The position numbers were made by a program, and so were the translations under genes. Below the pieces are notes generated by a model, which was not told the DNA's origin, made no database searches, and worked only from the letters and a program-made list of their open reading frames with translations. This document shows positions 1 to 11,056 of a DNA stretch of 64,000 bases, piece by piece (position 1 is the first letter of the stretch; each line of letters opens with the position of its first letter). This DNA comes from Diplolepis rosae (lineage: Eukaryota; Arthropoda; Insecta; Hymenoptera; Diplolepididae), in contig JAPYXD010000704.1 in the NCBI GenBank assembly GCA_030998225.1, positions 10,602,001 through 10,666,000 of the forward strand, read 5' to 3'.

Positions 1-84
1 TGAATTAAAATATCATTTTTGTCACGTGACTTGCTTGGCCCAAGGCCTTTACTGAAAATTTTTGGTTAAGTTCTATGCATTAAA

Positions 85-752
85 AGCAACTACAGTTTTC
101 GGTTATTCTAAAGAATTTTTTCAGTTCATTCAACAGAAATCGCGAGTTTAGTTATACTAACTGACTTTTTCAGTTGTATTTCACGACTACATAATTTTTT
201 AGTTAAAGTAACCAAGCTCTATTTCTGTTCAAAGTACAGTCGCATTTGCAATGATAACTGGATTTATTATTCATAACATAATACTTCAAGTCAAAGTAAT
301 TATATTTGAATTTTTCCTTCAAATGGAGAAATTATTAGTTTTAATTGACTTAAGATATAGTAATGAAAGAATCTATTTGTTAAGAACATTATATATCAAT
401 TTAATAAGGGATCTTTAACGCAATATTTGGAGAAAATCAACAATAAATATTTGTTTACTTCATAAATTTTTCAAATGCATGAAATTAATTTGTAGTTCTT
501 ATTATATTATTATATATTATATTCTTATTATATAAAATACATTTTTTGATGGCAAGAATCGAATATATAAAAACGCATCGTAAATATAATTGTCGCGTGT
601 TTTTGTTTTAGTTAATTCAGAAAAAATTGTCAGTTAAATTGACTGAAATTTGTTGAAAACATCTTTTCGGTAGTCGTAAACCAAACTTTTCTTTTTCGTC
701 AACATCAACTTAACTACTTCAGTTAATATTACGAAATTTTTCACTCAGTGTA
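85..752. repeat. AT-rich repeat with CAGTT/AACTG motifs
   Basis: The stretch repeats CAGTT and AACTG motifs at both ends and finishes with TCACTCAGTGTAG, an end motif (CACTGAG / CTCAGTG) seen on many hairpin elements of this window. It is probably an old non-autonomous DNA element. The left boundary is uncertain and no coding sequence is visible. Confidence 0.3.
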
Positions 753-1239
753 GCTTTAATTAATATTATCTGGATTAGGAATAGTATCATCTAGATTACA
801 AGCGGTATAATCTGTATTTTACTGTCTATAATCTAGATTACTGTTCCATAATTATTGGTTCAGAATATTCAATTTTATCAATCCATTTTTCTTACGCTTA
901 AATTTTTCCAACTGATTAATAAACTCTCAATAAACAGAAGAGATCTCAATCTCCTTATCTCCATTTTTCTTCGTGAATAGAAAAACCAGGAGAGATAAAA
1001 CATTTTGATAATACGTATTACGAAATAAAATTGAAGAGAAAAGTAATATTTTGAAACAAAAAAAATGTCAAAAGTCATATTTGAAAAAAAAGTCGTATCA
1101 TGCTTTATCGTAAAATTTTTAAAAAGATTTAACGGATGTCATTGAATGATATTAAAGTATATGCAACGTGGACTTTATTTTCATTGTGATGGAAAAGATT
1201 ACTTTTTTTACAGAAAAAATTAGAATAATTTTGAGAATA

Positions 1240-1627
1240 AGTTTTATTATTTTGTGTAATGAAAGGTAATTTAAAGGATTTTACATCTTGCTACATTTAT
1301 ACTTCATACATTGTGTATGAATTTGAATTAAATAACATTTTTTTAATTTAAAAAAAAAATATCTTTGGGAAAAATTAATGTTTGTTTAAATCAAATAAGT
1401 TTTTCTCAAAAACAAACAAATTATTGCATTCGCATATGGTCAAAGATATAATTTGTTTAATTTAAGGCAGAAATTTATTTTATGTAAACAAATTTTTATT
1501 TGGTTTAAAGATACTTTGTTTGAATCAAATACATTTTATTTAATTCAAATAAATCATTTTTTTAAATCATGGAAAGTCTTTTGAACAAATAATCTTCTTT
1601 GATTCAATGAAATCTTTTTTCTGAGTG
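1240..1627. repeat. TTTGATTCAAA-type hairpin element, copy 1
   Basis: AT-rich stretch dominated by TTTGAATCAAA-like dyads, ending in a CTTTTTTCTGAGTGCAG terminus. The same composition and end motif recur at 17267, 18655, 50492, 51836, 55180, 59870 and 60230. It is interpreted as a degenerate non-autonomous inverted-repeat transposon, with no coding capacity. Confidence 0.4.
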
Positions 1628-1941
1628 CAGATGACTTTCCAAAACCAGTAATAATGCGACAGGCGACAAAAATTATCCATATTTAATTTCTTCGGAAAAT
1701 TTTTTTTCCGGAATTTTTACCCAAATGAAGCAGATAAACGTAGTTTATTATTCTCTCTACTGTTTCCCAAAGTTTAGACTCCTTACTATTATTTCGTCCC
1801 GGAAAGTTTCATTTCAAGAAAATTGATAAAGGATACGCATGTTATTGTTTAAAGATTACGCTGATTTAAATCTAAAATTTATTTTCCTAATCTATTTCTT
1901 AATTTAGTATCTTGGATATTGATAGATTTTGTGTTAGATAT

Positions 1942-2334
1942 TCATTTTTCATATTTTAAAATCTTCTTTTCAATATCCGTAGATATTAAAATGCAATATC
2001 TAGATATAATATCCACTTTCCTCAGGGATGAAGCGCGATGATCGAAAAAAAATGTTAATTCTTTCGAATAAAATTGAAGAATACACCACACGTGGAGAAT
2101 TTCCCAACCCAAATTAAAAATGGTTTCTTTCGCCCCTTTTATAACATGTGGCCGAGTATTTTCGTTTTGCAAGATGACTTGCCGATTTTCCTCTTCAGTA
2201 AATGATCTTTTTTGTTCCAATTCATCGGTCAATCTGATGAACCGTTCTTGATAAACCTTCAAAGTAACTGTTTCGTCCAGCTTCTGCAACTCATGATATA
2301 ACACACCTTCCATATACCACCAAATGAAAAGCAA
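1942..2334 (-). pseudogene. mariner transposase fragment
   Basis: The minus-strand frame encodes a central piece of a mariner-type transposase. It shows the IWWYMEGVLYHEL stretch typical of mariner (usually WWDxxGVVYYELL), then a region aligned to the helix before the second catalytic Asp, and NENTRPH where active enzymes have HDNARPH. The catalytic Asp is therefore Glu here. The recognisable part stops after GWEIL, and the following ~45 residues do not look like the expected PPYSPDLAPSD block, so a frameshift or junction lies there. There is no N-terminal DNA-binding domain and no terminal inverted repeats were found. It is a dead fragment, unable to cut DNA. Family assignment is firm; subfamily is not. 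Confidence 0.75.
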
Positions 2335-2381
2335 TGCATTCTGAATATAAATTTTACATATGATTTACAGTGCATGTCGAT

Positions 2382-2588
2382 ATGTACTCATAGTTCTGAA
2401 CGTTCATTGAACGATAACAAATATTCTTTTTCAAACAAAATGATTGGTTTCTGATCCAGTAAATTTAAAAGTAAGGTATATTTCGTCAATTTCATATTTA
2501 GAGAAGTCTAAGTATAGAAATAATTAATTTTGTTTTGAAAAACAATTTTTTTCCATCGTTCAATGAACGTGCAGAACTGTAACTATAT
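2382..2588. mobile_element. FB/MULE-like hairpin MITE, copy A1
   Basis: A 207-bp element with terminal inverted repeats. The left end reads ATGTACTCATAGTTCTGAAC and the right end is its imperfect reverse complement, around CAATGAACGTGCAGAACTGT. It is bounded by an exact 9-bp direct repeat CATGTCGAT at 2373-2381 and 2589-2597. There is no open frame. The same ends occur on the large foldback at 10872-12660 and on copies at 26014 and 48850. A 9-bp target duplication is typical of Mutator-like and Drosophila Foldback elements. Confidence 0.8.
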
Positions 2589-2789
2589 CATGTCGATCGC
2601 TGTGCAAAAAGCTTTAATTGAAGCCTAAAAATCGGCGACATACTAATTTCTTCGAGCATTTTGTTTTTTCAACCTTCTTGAATCTTTGAGCAAAGATTAA
2701 TAAAAATAGACTTCTTCTTTAGTTGGAATACAGAAATCATGCATTGTCTATAATATTTTTGTTGTACGTTAATGTTTTTACTAAGGTAT

Positions 2790-3310
2790 GTTAAGTTGAC
2801 GTAACCACATCGCCCAATCGAGTCCCCACCTATATCAGAATTAAAGGCTCATTTAAGGCTAATTTAATGCCATATTGCTAAATTTAATGCTCCATTATTT
2901 TTTAAAAAAACAATGGGTTCCGCTGGCTTAACGTTAAGTTGACGTAACCACACGTTAAAATAACATTTAAACAAGTTAAGGCCTATATCAGAATTAAAGG
3001 CTCATTTAGGGCTCTCGAAATACCCCATTGCTCAATTTAATGCTCCATTATTTTTTAAAAAAACAATGGGTTCCGCTGGCTTAACGTTAAGTTGACGTAA
3101 CCACACGTTAAAATAACATTTAAACAAGTTAAGGCCTATATCAGAATTGAAGGCTCATTTAGGGCTCTCGAAATACCCCATTGCTAAATTTAATGTTCCG
3201 TTATTTTAAAAAAAAACAATGGGTTCCGCTGGCTTAACGATAAGTTGACGTAACCACAGGTTTAAATAACAGTTAAACAAGTAATCACCTTTAACAGAAT
3301 TTAAGGCTCA
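2790..3310 (+). repeat. FB1 left-arm 153-bp tandem array
   Basis: Three successive units at exact 153-bp spacing; the motif GGCTTAACG starts near 2925, 3078 and 3231. Each unit contains GTTAAGTTGACGTAACCACA and CTCATTTAGGGCTCTCGAAA (the latter degraded in the first unit). The first unit is more diverged than the others. Confidence 0.85.
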
Positions 3311-3587
3311 TTTAGGGCTCTTTGAATATCCCATCCAAAGTTCCAATTTTATTTGTTTAAACAACTTATGTTAAAAACGGCTCCTTGAGAAATTGACTGT
3401 TTAGATCGATTTTGTAAAGACAGTCATATATGTTCCGTATATCTCATGTTTTTTTTTCTCATATTGTTTGTAATAAAAGTTTCAATAATATGCTCTCAAA
3501 CAACTAGAAGCATATTTATATATATGTTATATATGGTTATACAAATAATGCTTTTACGGAGGTCCGATCAGCTGGCACCTCCAGTAC

Positions 3588-3935
3588 ATAAAAACGGTAT
3601 GTATACATTGTACTATAGTTTTAGTTGCCCAAAGTTTCAATTGCCCATAAAATCACCAGACGTCACTATATTTGAAAAGCAGTGTTAGACGAAGATTATG
3701 AAAGGAATGTGTTAGCAAAAACTGCGAGGATTGCAAGATGCAGGATTCCTGTACATTTCCCTAAATCGCTCTCTACCGCCTATATTTGATATATACTTGC
3801 AATTTTTGCCAACGCATTCCTTTCATAATCTTCGTCAAACACTGCTTTTCAAATATAGGGACTTCTGGTGATTTTATGGGCAATTGAAACTTTGGGCAAC
3901 TAAAACTATGGTACAATGTATACCTACCCATAAAA
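3588..3935. repeat. FB1 inner hairpin 1
   Basis: Arms of about 145 bp face each other across a centre near 3762. The left arm contains AGTTGCCCAAAGTTTCAATT and the right arm its reverse complement near 3880-3900. A few substitutions separate the arms. Confidence 0.8.
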
Positions 3936-4490
3936 ACCTTAAAATTTGAAAAACTGACTATACCCGAATTTCGGGCTATTTTCGGGCTCTTGAAATACCC
4001 CAAAATCAATTTCGAAAAAACATTTTGAACAAAAAAAACTATTCGAGAATACTGGGCTATTTTCGGGCTCTTTAGAAAGGTCTATATCGATTTTTGGGCT
4101 CCAACCCTTAACATCAAAATGCACTCCTGCATGGCCATGGTGACACGACTGTGACTAAAAATCATCTTTTTGGGAATTTTATGGTCTAGGAATACTTTCT
4201 GATTTTCGGGCTACTCAAAAATATCCATATCGATTTTAGGGCTCCAACCCTTAACTTAACTTTCGATGATAGGGGTTGTTTTTTCATAAATGATTCTTGT
4301 GTATCTGAAAAGCCCGAAAATAGCCCGTAATTTTAGGCTAGTTTATACCACCGAAAAAGTATTTTTTTAAATTAAGGGTTGCTTGTAAGTGATAGGGGTT
4401 GTTTTTTAGAAATTGATTTTGGTGTATTTCAAGAGCCCGAAAATAGACCGAAATTCGGGTATAGTCAGTTTTTTAAACTTTAAGGTTTTT
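3931..4490. repeat. FB1 inner hairpin 2
   Basis: A second inverted repeat, centred near 4210. Its outer arms contain TATACCCGAATTTCGGGCTA (left) and the mirrored TTCGGGTATAGTC (right, about 4455-4467). Inside are several GGGCTCCAACCCTTAA-type and GCCCGAAAATAGCCC-type repeats. Confidence 0.75.
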
Positions 4491-4904
4491 ATGTACAGGA
4501 GGTGCTAGCTGATCGGGCAGTCAGCATCTTGCCACCTAAAATTTGGTTTTTTGATAAAAATACAAAAGCCCAAAAATCGGCATTACCGCCCAAAATTAGC
4601 CCGTAATTAGCCCAAAAATGTAGCATAAAGTAAATAGTGATATTACTTAGTGGAGGTGCCAGCTGATCGGACCTCCGTAAAAGCATTATTTGTATAACCA
4701 TATATAACATATATATAAATATGCTTCTAGTTTTTTGAGAGCATATTGTTGATATTTTTATTACAAAAAATATGAGAAAATAAAACATGAGATATACGGA
4801 ACATATATGACTGTCTTCACAAAATCGATCTAAACAGTCAAATTTTCAAGGACCCGTTTTTAACATATGTTGTTTAAACAAATAAAATTGAAAATTTGGA
4901 TGGG

Positions 4905-5420
4905 ATATTCAAAGAGCCCTAAATGAGCCTTAAATTCTGTTAAAGGTGATTACTTGTTTAACTGTTATTTTAACCTGTGGTTACGTCAACTTATCGTTAA
5001 GCCAGCGGAACCCATTGTTTTTTTTTAAAATAATGGAGCATTAAATTGAGCAATGGGGTATTTCGAGAGCCCTAAATGAGCCTTTAATTCTGATATAGGC
5101 CTTAACTTGTTTAAATGTTATTTTAACGTGTGGTTACGTCAACTTAACGTTAAGCCAGCGGAACCCATTGTTTTTTTAAAAAATAATGGAGCATTAAATT
5201 CAGCAATGGGGTATTTCGAGAGCCCTAAATGAGCCTTTAATTCTGATATAGGCCTTAACTTGTTTAAAAGTTATTTTAACGTGTGGTTACGTCAACTTAA
5301 CGTTAAGCCAGCGGAACCCATTGTTTTTTTAAAAAATAATGGAGCATTAAATTCAGCAATGGGGTATTTCGAGAGCCCTAAATGAGCCTTCAATTCTGGT
5401 ATAGGCCTTAACTTGATACT
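4905..5420 (-). repeat. FB1 right-arm 153-bp array, first block
   Basis: Three units in reverse orientation to the left arm. GCCAGCGGAACCCATTG begins at about 5001, 5154 and 5307, a spacing of 153 bp. Confidence 0.85.
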
Positions 5421-5665
5421 TTGCTATTTTTCGTAAAAGCATACTTTGTATAACCATAGATATTGAAGTATTTGTGTTTATTTGAGAGCATATTGTTGAT
5501 ACTTTTATTACAAAAAATATGAGGAAATAAAACATAAAATATACGGAACATGTATGATTGTCTATACAAAATCGATCTAATAAACATTTAATTTTTCAAG
5601 GAGCTGTTTGTAACATTAGTTGTTTAAACAAATGTTGTTTAAACAAGCAAAATTAAGAATTTGTA
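5420..5665 (-). repeat. FB1 duplicated subterminal block
   Basis: This block is a second copy, in the same orientation, of sequence at roughly 4675-4915. Shared features include GAGAGCATATTGTTGATA, TATACGGAACAT and CAAAATCGATCTAA. It separates two runs of 153-bp units and shows that the right arm grew as a higher-order repeat. Confidence 0.75.
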
Positions 5666-6280
5666 TGGGGTATTTCGAGAGCCCTAAATGAGCCTTAAAT
5701 TCTGGTATAGGCGATAACTTGTTTAAATGTTATTTTAACGTGTGGTTACGTCAACTTAACGTTAAGCCAGCGGAACCCATTGTTTTTTTAAAAAATAATG
5801 GAGCATTAAATTCAGCAATGGGGTATTTCGAGAGCCCTAAATGAGCCTTCAATTCTGGTATAGGCCTTAACTTGTTTAAATGTTATTTTAACGTGTGGTT
5901 ACGTCAACTTAACGTTAAGCCAGCGGAACCCATTGTTTTTTTAAAAAATAATGGAGCATTAAATTCAGCAATGGGGTATTTCGAGAGCCCTAAATGAGCC
6001 TTCAATTCTGGTATAGGCCTTAACTTGTTTAAATGTTATTTTAACGTGTGGTTACGTCAACTTAACGTTAAGCCAGCGGAACCCATTGTTTTTTTAAAAA
6101 ATATTGGAGCATTAAATTCAGCAATGGGGTATTTCGAGAGCCCTAAATGAGCCTTCAATTCTGGTATAGGCCTTAACTTGTTTAAATGTTATTTTAACGT
6201 GTGGTTACGTCAACTTAACGTTAAGCTAGCGTAACCCATTGTTTTTTTTTTAAATAATGAAGCATTAAATTCAGCAATGG
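5665..6280 (-). repeat. FB1 right-arm 153-bp array, second block
   Basis: Four further units at exact 153-bp spacing, with GCCAGCG (GCTAGCG in the last) starting near 5766, 5919, 6072 and 6225. The last unit is degraded and ends at about 6280. Confidence 0.85.
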
Positions 6281-7165
6281 TTTTTTTCAATATTTTCAAT
6301 ATTTAAATTAATTCTATGTCTGGGTAAAATTAAAAAACACTAAATTTAATTCTGTGCCTGACAATAATAATTTAAACATTTGAATTGTATGACTTCTGAC
6401 TAAATAAGATTTTCTTCTGCTTTCAGGACGACTCATAACGAACTGGAGAAAAACAGGTGAGTGCCTCTTTTATGAATATATTCAAGTTGCGTTATAAATA
6501 TCTTTTTGTAACACATGTATGAAATGTGCCATTTTTTGCGTATGTAGAGCGTGCCGAAAATTATCATTTTTAGTTCGATGCGGGAATGTAATTTGCACCA
6601 GTGTTGCGCTTGCGCATTTCAAGCAAACCATTACATTTACACCCCCCCCCCCCCCTCCTAATGGTATACTTCAAAATATTGGAGTATTTTATTTAACAAA
6701 AACAATTGGAAATCGATCTGAGTTATCAAATCAAGCAGATTTTGACAGCCATTACTCGAATATAATTTTTTGACTAACCTCTTTTTGTACGTTTCACATG
6801 CACGGTATGTGGCATATTTCGTACATTTGTTATAAAATATGTCATGTGCAACATGTAAGAGGATCATACAATCCTGACTCGTGTCAAGTTTGCATGCTTC
6901 CCTCACTTGTTACACGATATCGTATACTCTATATAGGGTAAGCAGTAAAGTAGTGGCTGATCGATAGTAATGGCCTAGGCGATATTTTATAATATGTTAC
7001 GTTTTGCGGATGAAAAAACTCTCTGCTAACGAATACCGAAAGAGAACTAGAGGAGGCGTTAAATTTTACGGAGAGAGTTTTTAACAATTATAATATGAAA
7101 ATTAACATAGGATAAAGTAAAGTGATCGCGCGTAGAACAAAATCAGGAAAGAAGCGATTGAACAC
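6281..7165. other. Non-coding stretch with a poly-C run
   Basis: No supported gene. A run of 14 C lies at 6642-6655. The overlapping frames on both strands have no recognisable similarity and no convincing coding pattern. Confidence 0.5.
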
Positions 7166-7169
7166 TAAA

Positions 7170-7777
7170 GCCATGGATCAACCAGACCACGTGACCAAAG
7201 TCCGGTAAAAGTTCGTGTAAGATAACTTTTTTATTTAAAAAAATATCTTCCTGAATATTTGGAAAATACAACAGAAGACGATAAAAAACGTCTGTCACCT
7301 TCGTTTGGGTAAAACTTTTGCAAAAATTTTTGCAATTACAGTCAGGACTCGTTTATCAGGACATTAGAAACTCGTCTACAGATGCGCGATCGTTCCCTTA
7401 CCTACACTATCCAAAAGCCACGCGACACGTCAACCAATTGCGATGACACAGCTGTGACCGCGGTTGACTTGACGGACCAATCAAACGCTTCCCCTCAAAC
7501 GAGCCCCATTAGGTGGGAGCGCGTACCGCGTCTCGATAAACGAGATCCATTCAATTCGGGGTCGTCCCGATAAACGAGTCCCGACTGTAACTGTAATTAT
7601 CGATAAGTTTTCCAACTTTCTTCAAAATGTTTAGCATAAAGAAGTTAACAGACGTGCTTTATTGCCTTTTGTTACGTTTCCTAAATTTTCAAAAAGATGT
7701 TCCGTAACTTGTAAAAGTTATCTTACACAAACGAATTAATGTATAATTTTTTCACGTGGTCCGATTGATCCATGGCC
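7170..7777. mobile_element. TTAA-type hairpin element B, interrupted copy
   Basis: The left end GCCATGGATCAACCAGACCA and the right end, mirrored as GATTGATCCATGGCC followed by TTAA at 7778-7781, define this copy. Both arms contain the family's CTGAAAATTTGG-type and AACAGACG-type segments. It is non-coding. TTAA at the ends across the family suggests piggyBac-like target choice. A separate 249-bp element sits in the middle (7339-7587). Without that insert the length, about 357 bp, matches the copy at 39861-40194. Confidence 0.75.
7339..7587. mobile_element. pogo/Tigger-like MITE nested in element B
   Basis: Terminal inverted repeats CAGTCAGGACTCGTTTATC and GATAAACGAGTCCCGACTG, flanked by TA on both sides (7337-7338 and 7588-7589). 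TA duplication and a CAGT start fit the pogo/Tigger branch of Tc1-mariner. The 63-codon open frame inside has no recognisable domain. More GC-rich than its host element, so probably a younger insertion. Confidence 0.7.
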
Positions 7778-7999
7778 TTAAAATAGGCAATGAAAAGATA
7801 GGGGATATAAGTAAATTTTGTTACTTATGGAGTAAAATAACAAGAGATGGCAGTGTAATGCAGATATTCGTTTTAGAATAGGGCAAACTAAGAAATCCTT
7901 TACCAAAATATCACAATCAGGGTCGGTCAACCTTTAATGGATGAGGTTTCCGCGTAGCTTAGTTCTTGTGCACAGTTGTACGCGGCGCTAGTTGTCACA

Positions 8000-8210
8000 A
8001 CACTGAGAAAAACGGATCATAAAACCTGGATGTTAAAAGTAAGGATAGTATTCGGTAACATAAAATATGTTAAAGCGTATGATCTATAATCTTTATCTAA
8101 TATATAAAGATATTACTAAACATAATCTCCAGATGTTACATTCTTATAATCTTCAGAAAATAATTCGTAACATCTGCAGATAATAAACCTACACTGAGAA
8201 ACTTTTCGTT
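8000..8210. repeat. CACTGAGAAA-ended AT-rich repeat
   Basis: Begins ACACTGAGAAAAACGGATCA and ends near a second CACTGAGAAAC. Inside are several TAATCT/AGATTA and ACATCTGCAGATA dyads. A related right end (CCATTTTTCTCAGTG) occurs at 9830-9844, so both may be halves of one 1.84-kb element split by later insertions. Confidence 0.4.
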
Positions 8211-8702
8211 AGAGTAAATGATAAGATTGAATGAATGTTTAGTACAATAGTGTTTTAAAATGAGGAAACCCGAGGTTTTATTACATTTATTCGTATTATG
8301 GCATTGAAATTCAATATAGTCATAACAGTCTTTAAAACGTGTAGAAGAAAAATTAGTATTTTAAATACCAAATATTATGAATCTCCATTCGAAAAATAAA
8401 GAGTACTAAAAAATGATATTATGATTACTAAGTTTTCTAAAAATAAATTTAATAAATCGAACTCAAATTCTTTAAATATTGAGTGAATATTATAACCTAG
8501 AAACCATATTTGAAAAATTCATATTATGAATATGAACTTGCCAGAAACCTTGCGACGAGCAGCAAAAATCAAAACATTCATTCTCGGTTTTTCGTATAAT
8601 TCCTTTCAGAATGTCGTCCGAGTGTTCCGACGTTATCCGAATAGTTTCGTAGACTCGAATCCAAGTCTGCCCAACTCAGTAGTGGCTTATAAGCGACATT
8701 TA

Positions 8703-9383
8703 AAGGGTTTCCCAATAGGGGTGATATGATTTTGAATGTCCCTATCGGGCTCATTTGAACTGAAATTTTTGACGTCTGCTGTCAGTTGTCATCAGTAAGG
8801 TTTGCCATTTAATCATGAGTAGTTTCACGCTTCCACAACGTTTGGAAATTGTCCAATTATTTTATCAAAATTCGAGAAGTTTTGTCGGTGTTCAAAGAGC
8901 ATATCGTGCAAAATATGGTCGTCATTCTGCTCCATCCGCGCTCTCAATTCGTCGAATAATCGATAAGTTGGAGAGTGAATTTACTCTATTGGATACTAAG
9001 CCTAAAAATCGTATGCGTACCGCACGTTCTACACAGAATATAGCCGCCGTACAGGCCAGTATCTTGCGATTGGATCTTGGCCTGCATCCCTATAAGATGA
9101 TTCTGGCCCAAGAACTGAAGCCTAATGACCATCGTTTGCGTCGGGAGTTCGCGGATTGGGCTCTGGAATCAATTGAAAATGATCCCAATTTTCATCAAAA
9201 AATCATCTTTTCTGATAAGGCGCATTTTTGGCTCAAGTCTCGGGGGACATTTGGCCGATATATTGTTTAAATCATAAATGGCATAGAATATCCAATATAA
9301 TAAAAAAGATTTCGATCAATTCCGAATGAATATTCAGTGTTTTTTTCAATTTCAAAACATATCACCCTTATTGGGAAACCCTT
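8703..9383 (+). mobile_element. Internally deleted Tc1-like element with intact ends
   Basis: A 681-bp element with near-identical terminal inverted repeats of about 27 bp. The left end starts AAGGGTTTCCCAATAGGGG; the right end is its reverse complement with one mismatch. TA dinucleotides flank it at 8701-8702 and 9384-9385, the Tc1/mariner target duplication. It contains only the transposase remnant described separately. With intact ends it could still be moved in trans if a full-length relative exists. Confidence 0.85.
8815..9277 (+). pseudogene. Tc1/mariner-superfamily transposase, deleted
   Basis: The 151-residue frame keeps three pieces of a transposase that is normally much longer. Residues 1-60 form the first helix-turn-helix (FTLPQRLEIVQLFYQN through SALSIRRIIDKLE). 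Next comes RTARSTQNIAAVQASI, which should lead into a second DNA-binding helix but jumps directly to LGLHPYKM. Residues 93-143 carry AQELKPNDHRLRREFADWAL and FSDKAHFWL. Family members have FSDEAHFWL: the Asp remains but the following Glu is Lys. The rest of the catalytic core is missing. The last ~12 residues of the original protein (LGGHLADILFKS and stop) can be read in another frame at 9239-9277, so the 3' deletion also shifted the frame. Inactive. Sits inside intact inverted repeats. Confidence 0.8.
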
Positions 9384-9404
9384 TATTTCGGAATATGGCA
9401 AGCG

Positions 9405-9495
9405 AGCTGCGAGAATAGCCGAGAGGCTTTAGGCGTTAGGAATGCGTTTAGTTAATGTAGATATAGGCAGAGTTAGAGGGTTCGAACCCAAAAGC
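9405..9495 (+). other. tRNA-like (Leu/Ser-type) relic, possible SINE head
   Basis: Contains an A-box-like TAGCCGAGAGGCTTTAGGC and a B-box GGGTTCGAACCC about 55 bp apart, the spacing expected for a tRNA with a long variable arm (Leu or Ser type). The acceptor stem does not pair well, so it is a relic or SINE promoter rather than a working tRNA gene. Confidence 0.4.
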
Positions 9496-9668
9496 GAATT
9501 CTGAAATTTAATTTCAAGCGTTATGCGATTATAAATAGTGTAGCATTGTGTACTTAAATATGTGAACATAAATAAGGTGTGATAATAATATTTGTGTATG
9601 TGTTCCCACTGAAACCTCCCCTCTTCTGAGTGCCAAAGCTCTCCCCTCTATCTTTCTTTTGTTTTGCA

Positions 9669-9844
9669 CGTGTTAAATCTGGTATGTTTCAGTTTATAAT
9701 CCAAGATATTATCCGATACTATCTTTTTTTTAACATCTACAGATTATGGTTTTAATAATCTAGATCTCTGTCGCATAGTTAATAGCCCAAGATTATACCC
9801 GGTAACATATTTTTCATTACCGTTTACAATCCATTTTTCTCAGT
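9669..9844. repeat. Right end of a CTCAGTG-type repeat
   Basis: AT-rich sequence with TAATCTAGATC and CCAAGATTA dyads, ending CCATTTTTCTCAGTG, which mirrors the left end at 8000. Probably part of one old hairpin element broken by the Tc1-like insertion and others. Confidence 0.4.
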
Positions 9845-10139
9845 GAAGCAGGCAGAGTGTGGTAAGGGGAACTGGCTTCGTATGAGTTCCGCCATTGTTA
9901 TTTACAAGTCATTACAACCTATTACGACAAAACCAAGATTTAATTATATTTATATTATATTCTCTGCAACACATTTGAAGAACCTGCGTATGCATGTATA
10001 TGCACTACAGCGTGCACATTTAATGATAGTTCATATGCACAGTTGTACGCGGCGCTAGTTGCTAATCGTTCACCATCTATGCATTAGGTTTGCACGGCCT
10101 GACCACAATTATTGGTGTGGTTGTAAAGCATGGTCGATA

Positions 10140-10367
10140 GGTAAAGGAGAAATAAGATTAGAGGTTTTCTAAATGTGGTGCTATAGGAAACTATTAAAAA
10201 TAAGTTGGGTAGATAAGGTGACAAATGAGGGAGTTTTAAACTTAGTGAAAGAAAAGAGAAGCTTATGTGCTAGTACAAAGAGACTCCGTGACAGATTGAT
10301 AGGACACGCACTTAGGCATGAGGGGCTGGCAGGAACAATTGAGCCTCCGGAAAGCATTAAGGCCTGA
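10140..10367 (+). pseudogene. LINE reverse-transcriptase C-terminal fragment
   Basis: In-frame translation across an internal stop gives GEIRLEVF-stop-MWCYRKLLKISW, then DKVTNEGVL and RDRLIGHALRHEGL. This pattern (FEMWCYRRMLKISW, NEEVL, RRLIGHxLRHEGL) is the well-known 3' end of non-LTR retrotransposon ORF2 proteins in animals. The TAA at about 10167-10169 stands where the family has a Glu codon. Only about 75 codons survive. No reverse transcriptase catalytic motif and no poly-A tail are visible. The fragment ends just before an old inverted-repeat arm starting near 10368. It is a dead 5'-truncated copy; the clade is not resolved. Confidence 0.65.
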
Positions 10368-10540
10368 GCGCATGAACCGAGATTGCCTAGTAGGTAAAGG
10401 AGGGGATACGCGTTGCCATGCGCTGCGTTTAATTGAACACAAAATTTTGAAATCGCGGTTTCTCGGGTAATAATAACCAGATCCAGATGATTTCTGCACA
10501 AAAATTTCCGTGAGTCTTTGCTACTTCTGCCGATACCGAT
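10368..10540 (+). repeat. Outer inverted arm, left
   Basis: Reverse-complement partner of 13190-13362. Shared core: GGATACGCGTTGCCATGCGC and CTGCGTTTAATTGAAC, with weaker similarity continuing for about 170 bp through AATTT, TCTTTGC and GCTTCT-type segments. The two arms enclose the foldback element FB2. Confidence 0.7.
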
Positions 10541-11056
10541 ATTATTGTCAACTAGGCAAGACTTCAATTTTTTATCGATAATCAAAGTTTTCATAAATTT
10601 TAGTTCAAAAACTCCGCTATAAATGTACACATTGACCAGAATCAAAAATATAGCTTTATTCCTCATTCATTTAGTAATAATGGAACAAAAATCCAGCTCG
10701 ATCGGATTATTTTTGTAGAAATGACATGGAATCTTATGCGCTGAAACAACGATTTTTCATTTTTATATTCTATAAATATTCCGGTCGAAGAGAATCGCCG
10801 ATCGTCATTTGTTAAAAGCAAAACATTCTATTGTTTTGCTTGAAAATGCATTTGGCGAGCTCATTCTTTTCATGTACTAACAGTTCTGAACGTTCAGTGA
10901 ACGATGAAAAAAAATTTTTTAAAATAACGAATTTTTTTTATGTCTACCCTTAGGACGCTCTAACAATATGATCTGTAATAAAATATATGAGACTTAAGTA
11001 TTTACGGGGTTAAAAACTACCCTTATTCATAATAAAGGACATAAAACCAGCATTAT

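Larger units (their letters stand above)
2790..6280. mobile_element. Large nested foldback element FB1
   Basis: A 3.5-kb nested inverted repeat. The left arm carries three 153-bp tandem units; the right arm carries seven units of the same period in opposite orientation, split by a second copy of the subterminal block. Between the arms lie two smaller back-to-back hairpins (3588-3935 and 3931-4490). No convincing gene is present: the short frames inside are mirrored on both strands by the palindrome. The organisation recalls Foldback/Galileo elements, whose long terminal repeats contain tandem units. Outer ends and a target duplication could not be fixed, so the boundaries are approximate. Confidence 0.75.

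Noticed and set aside
3446..5535. Similar short peptides (for example RRSDQLAPP) on both strands
   Set aside because: They are mirror copies within FB1, with no domain and no start context.
10181..10666. 161-codon minus frame overlapping the LINE fragment
   Set aside because: The plus strand carries a clear LINE reverse-transcriptase signature here, so the minus frame is a shadow.
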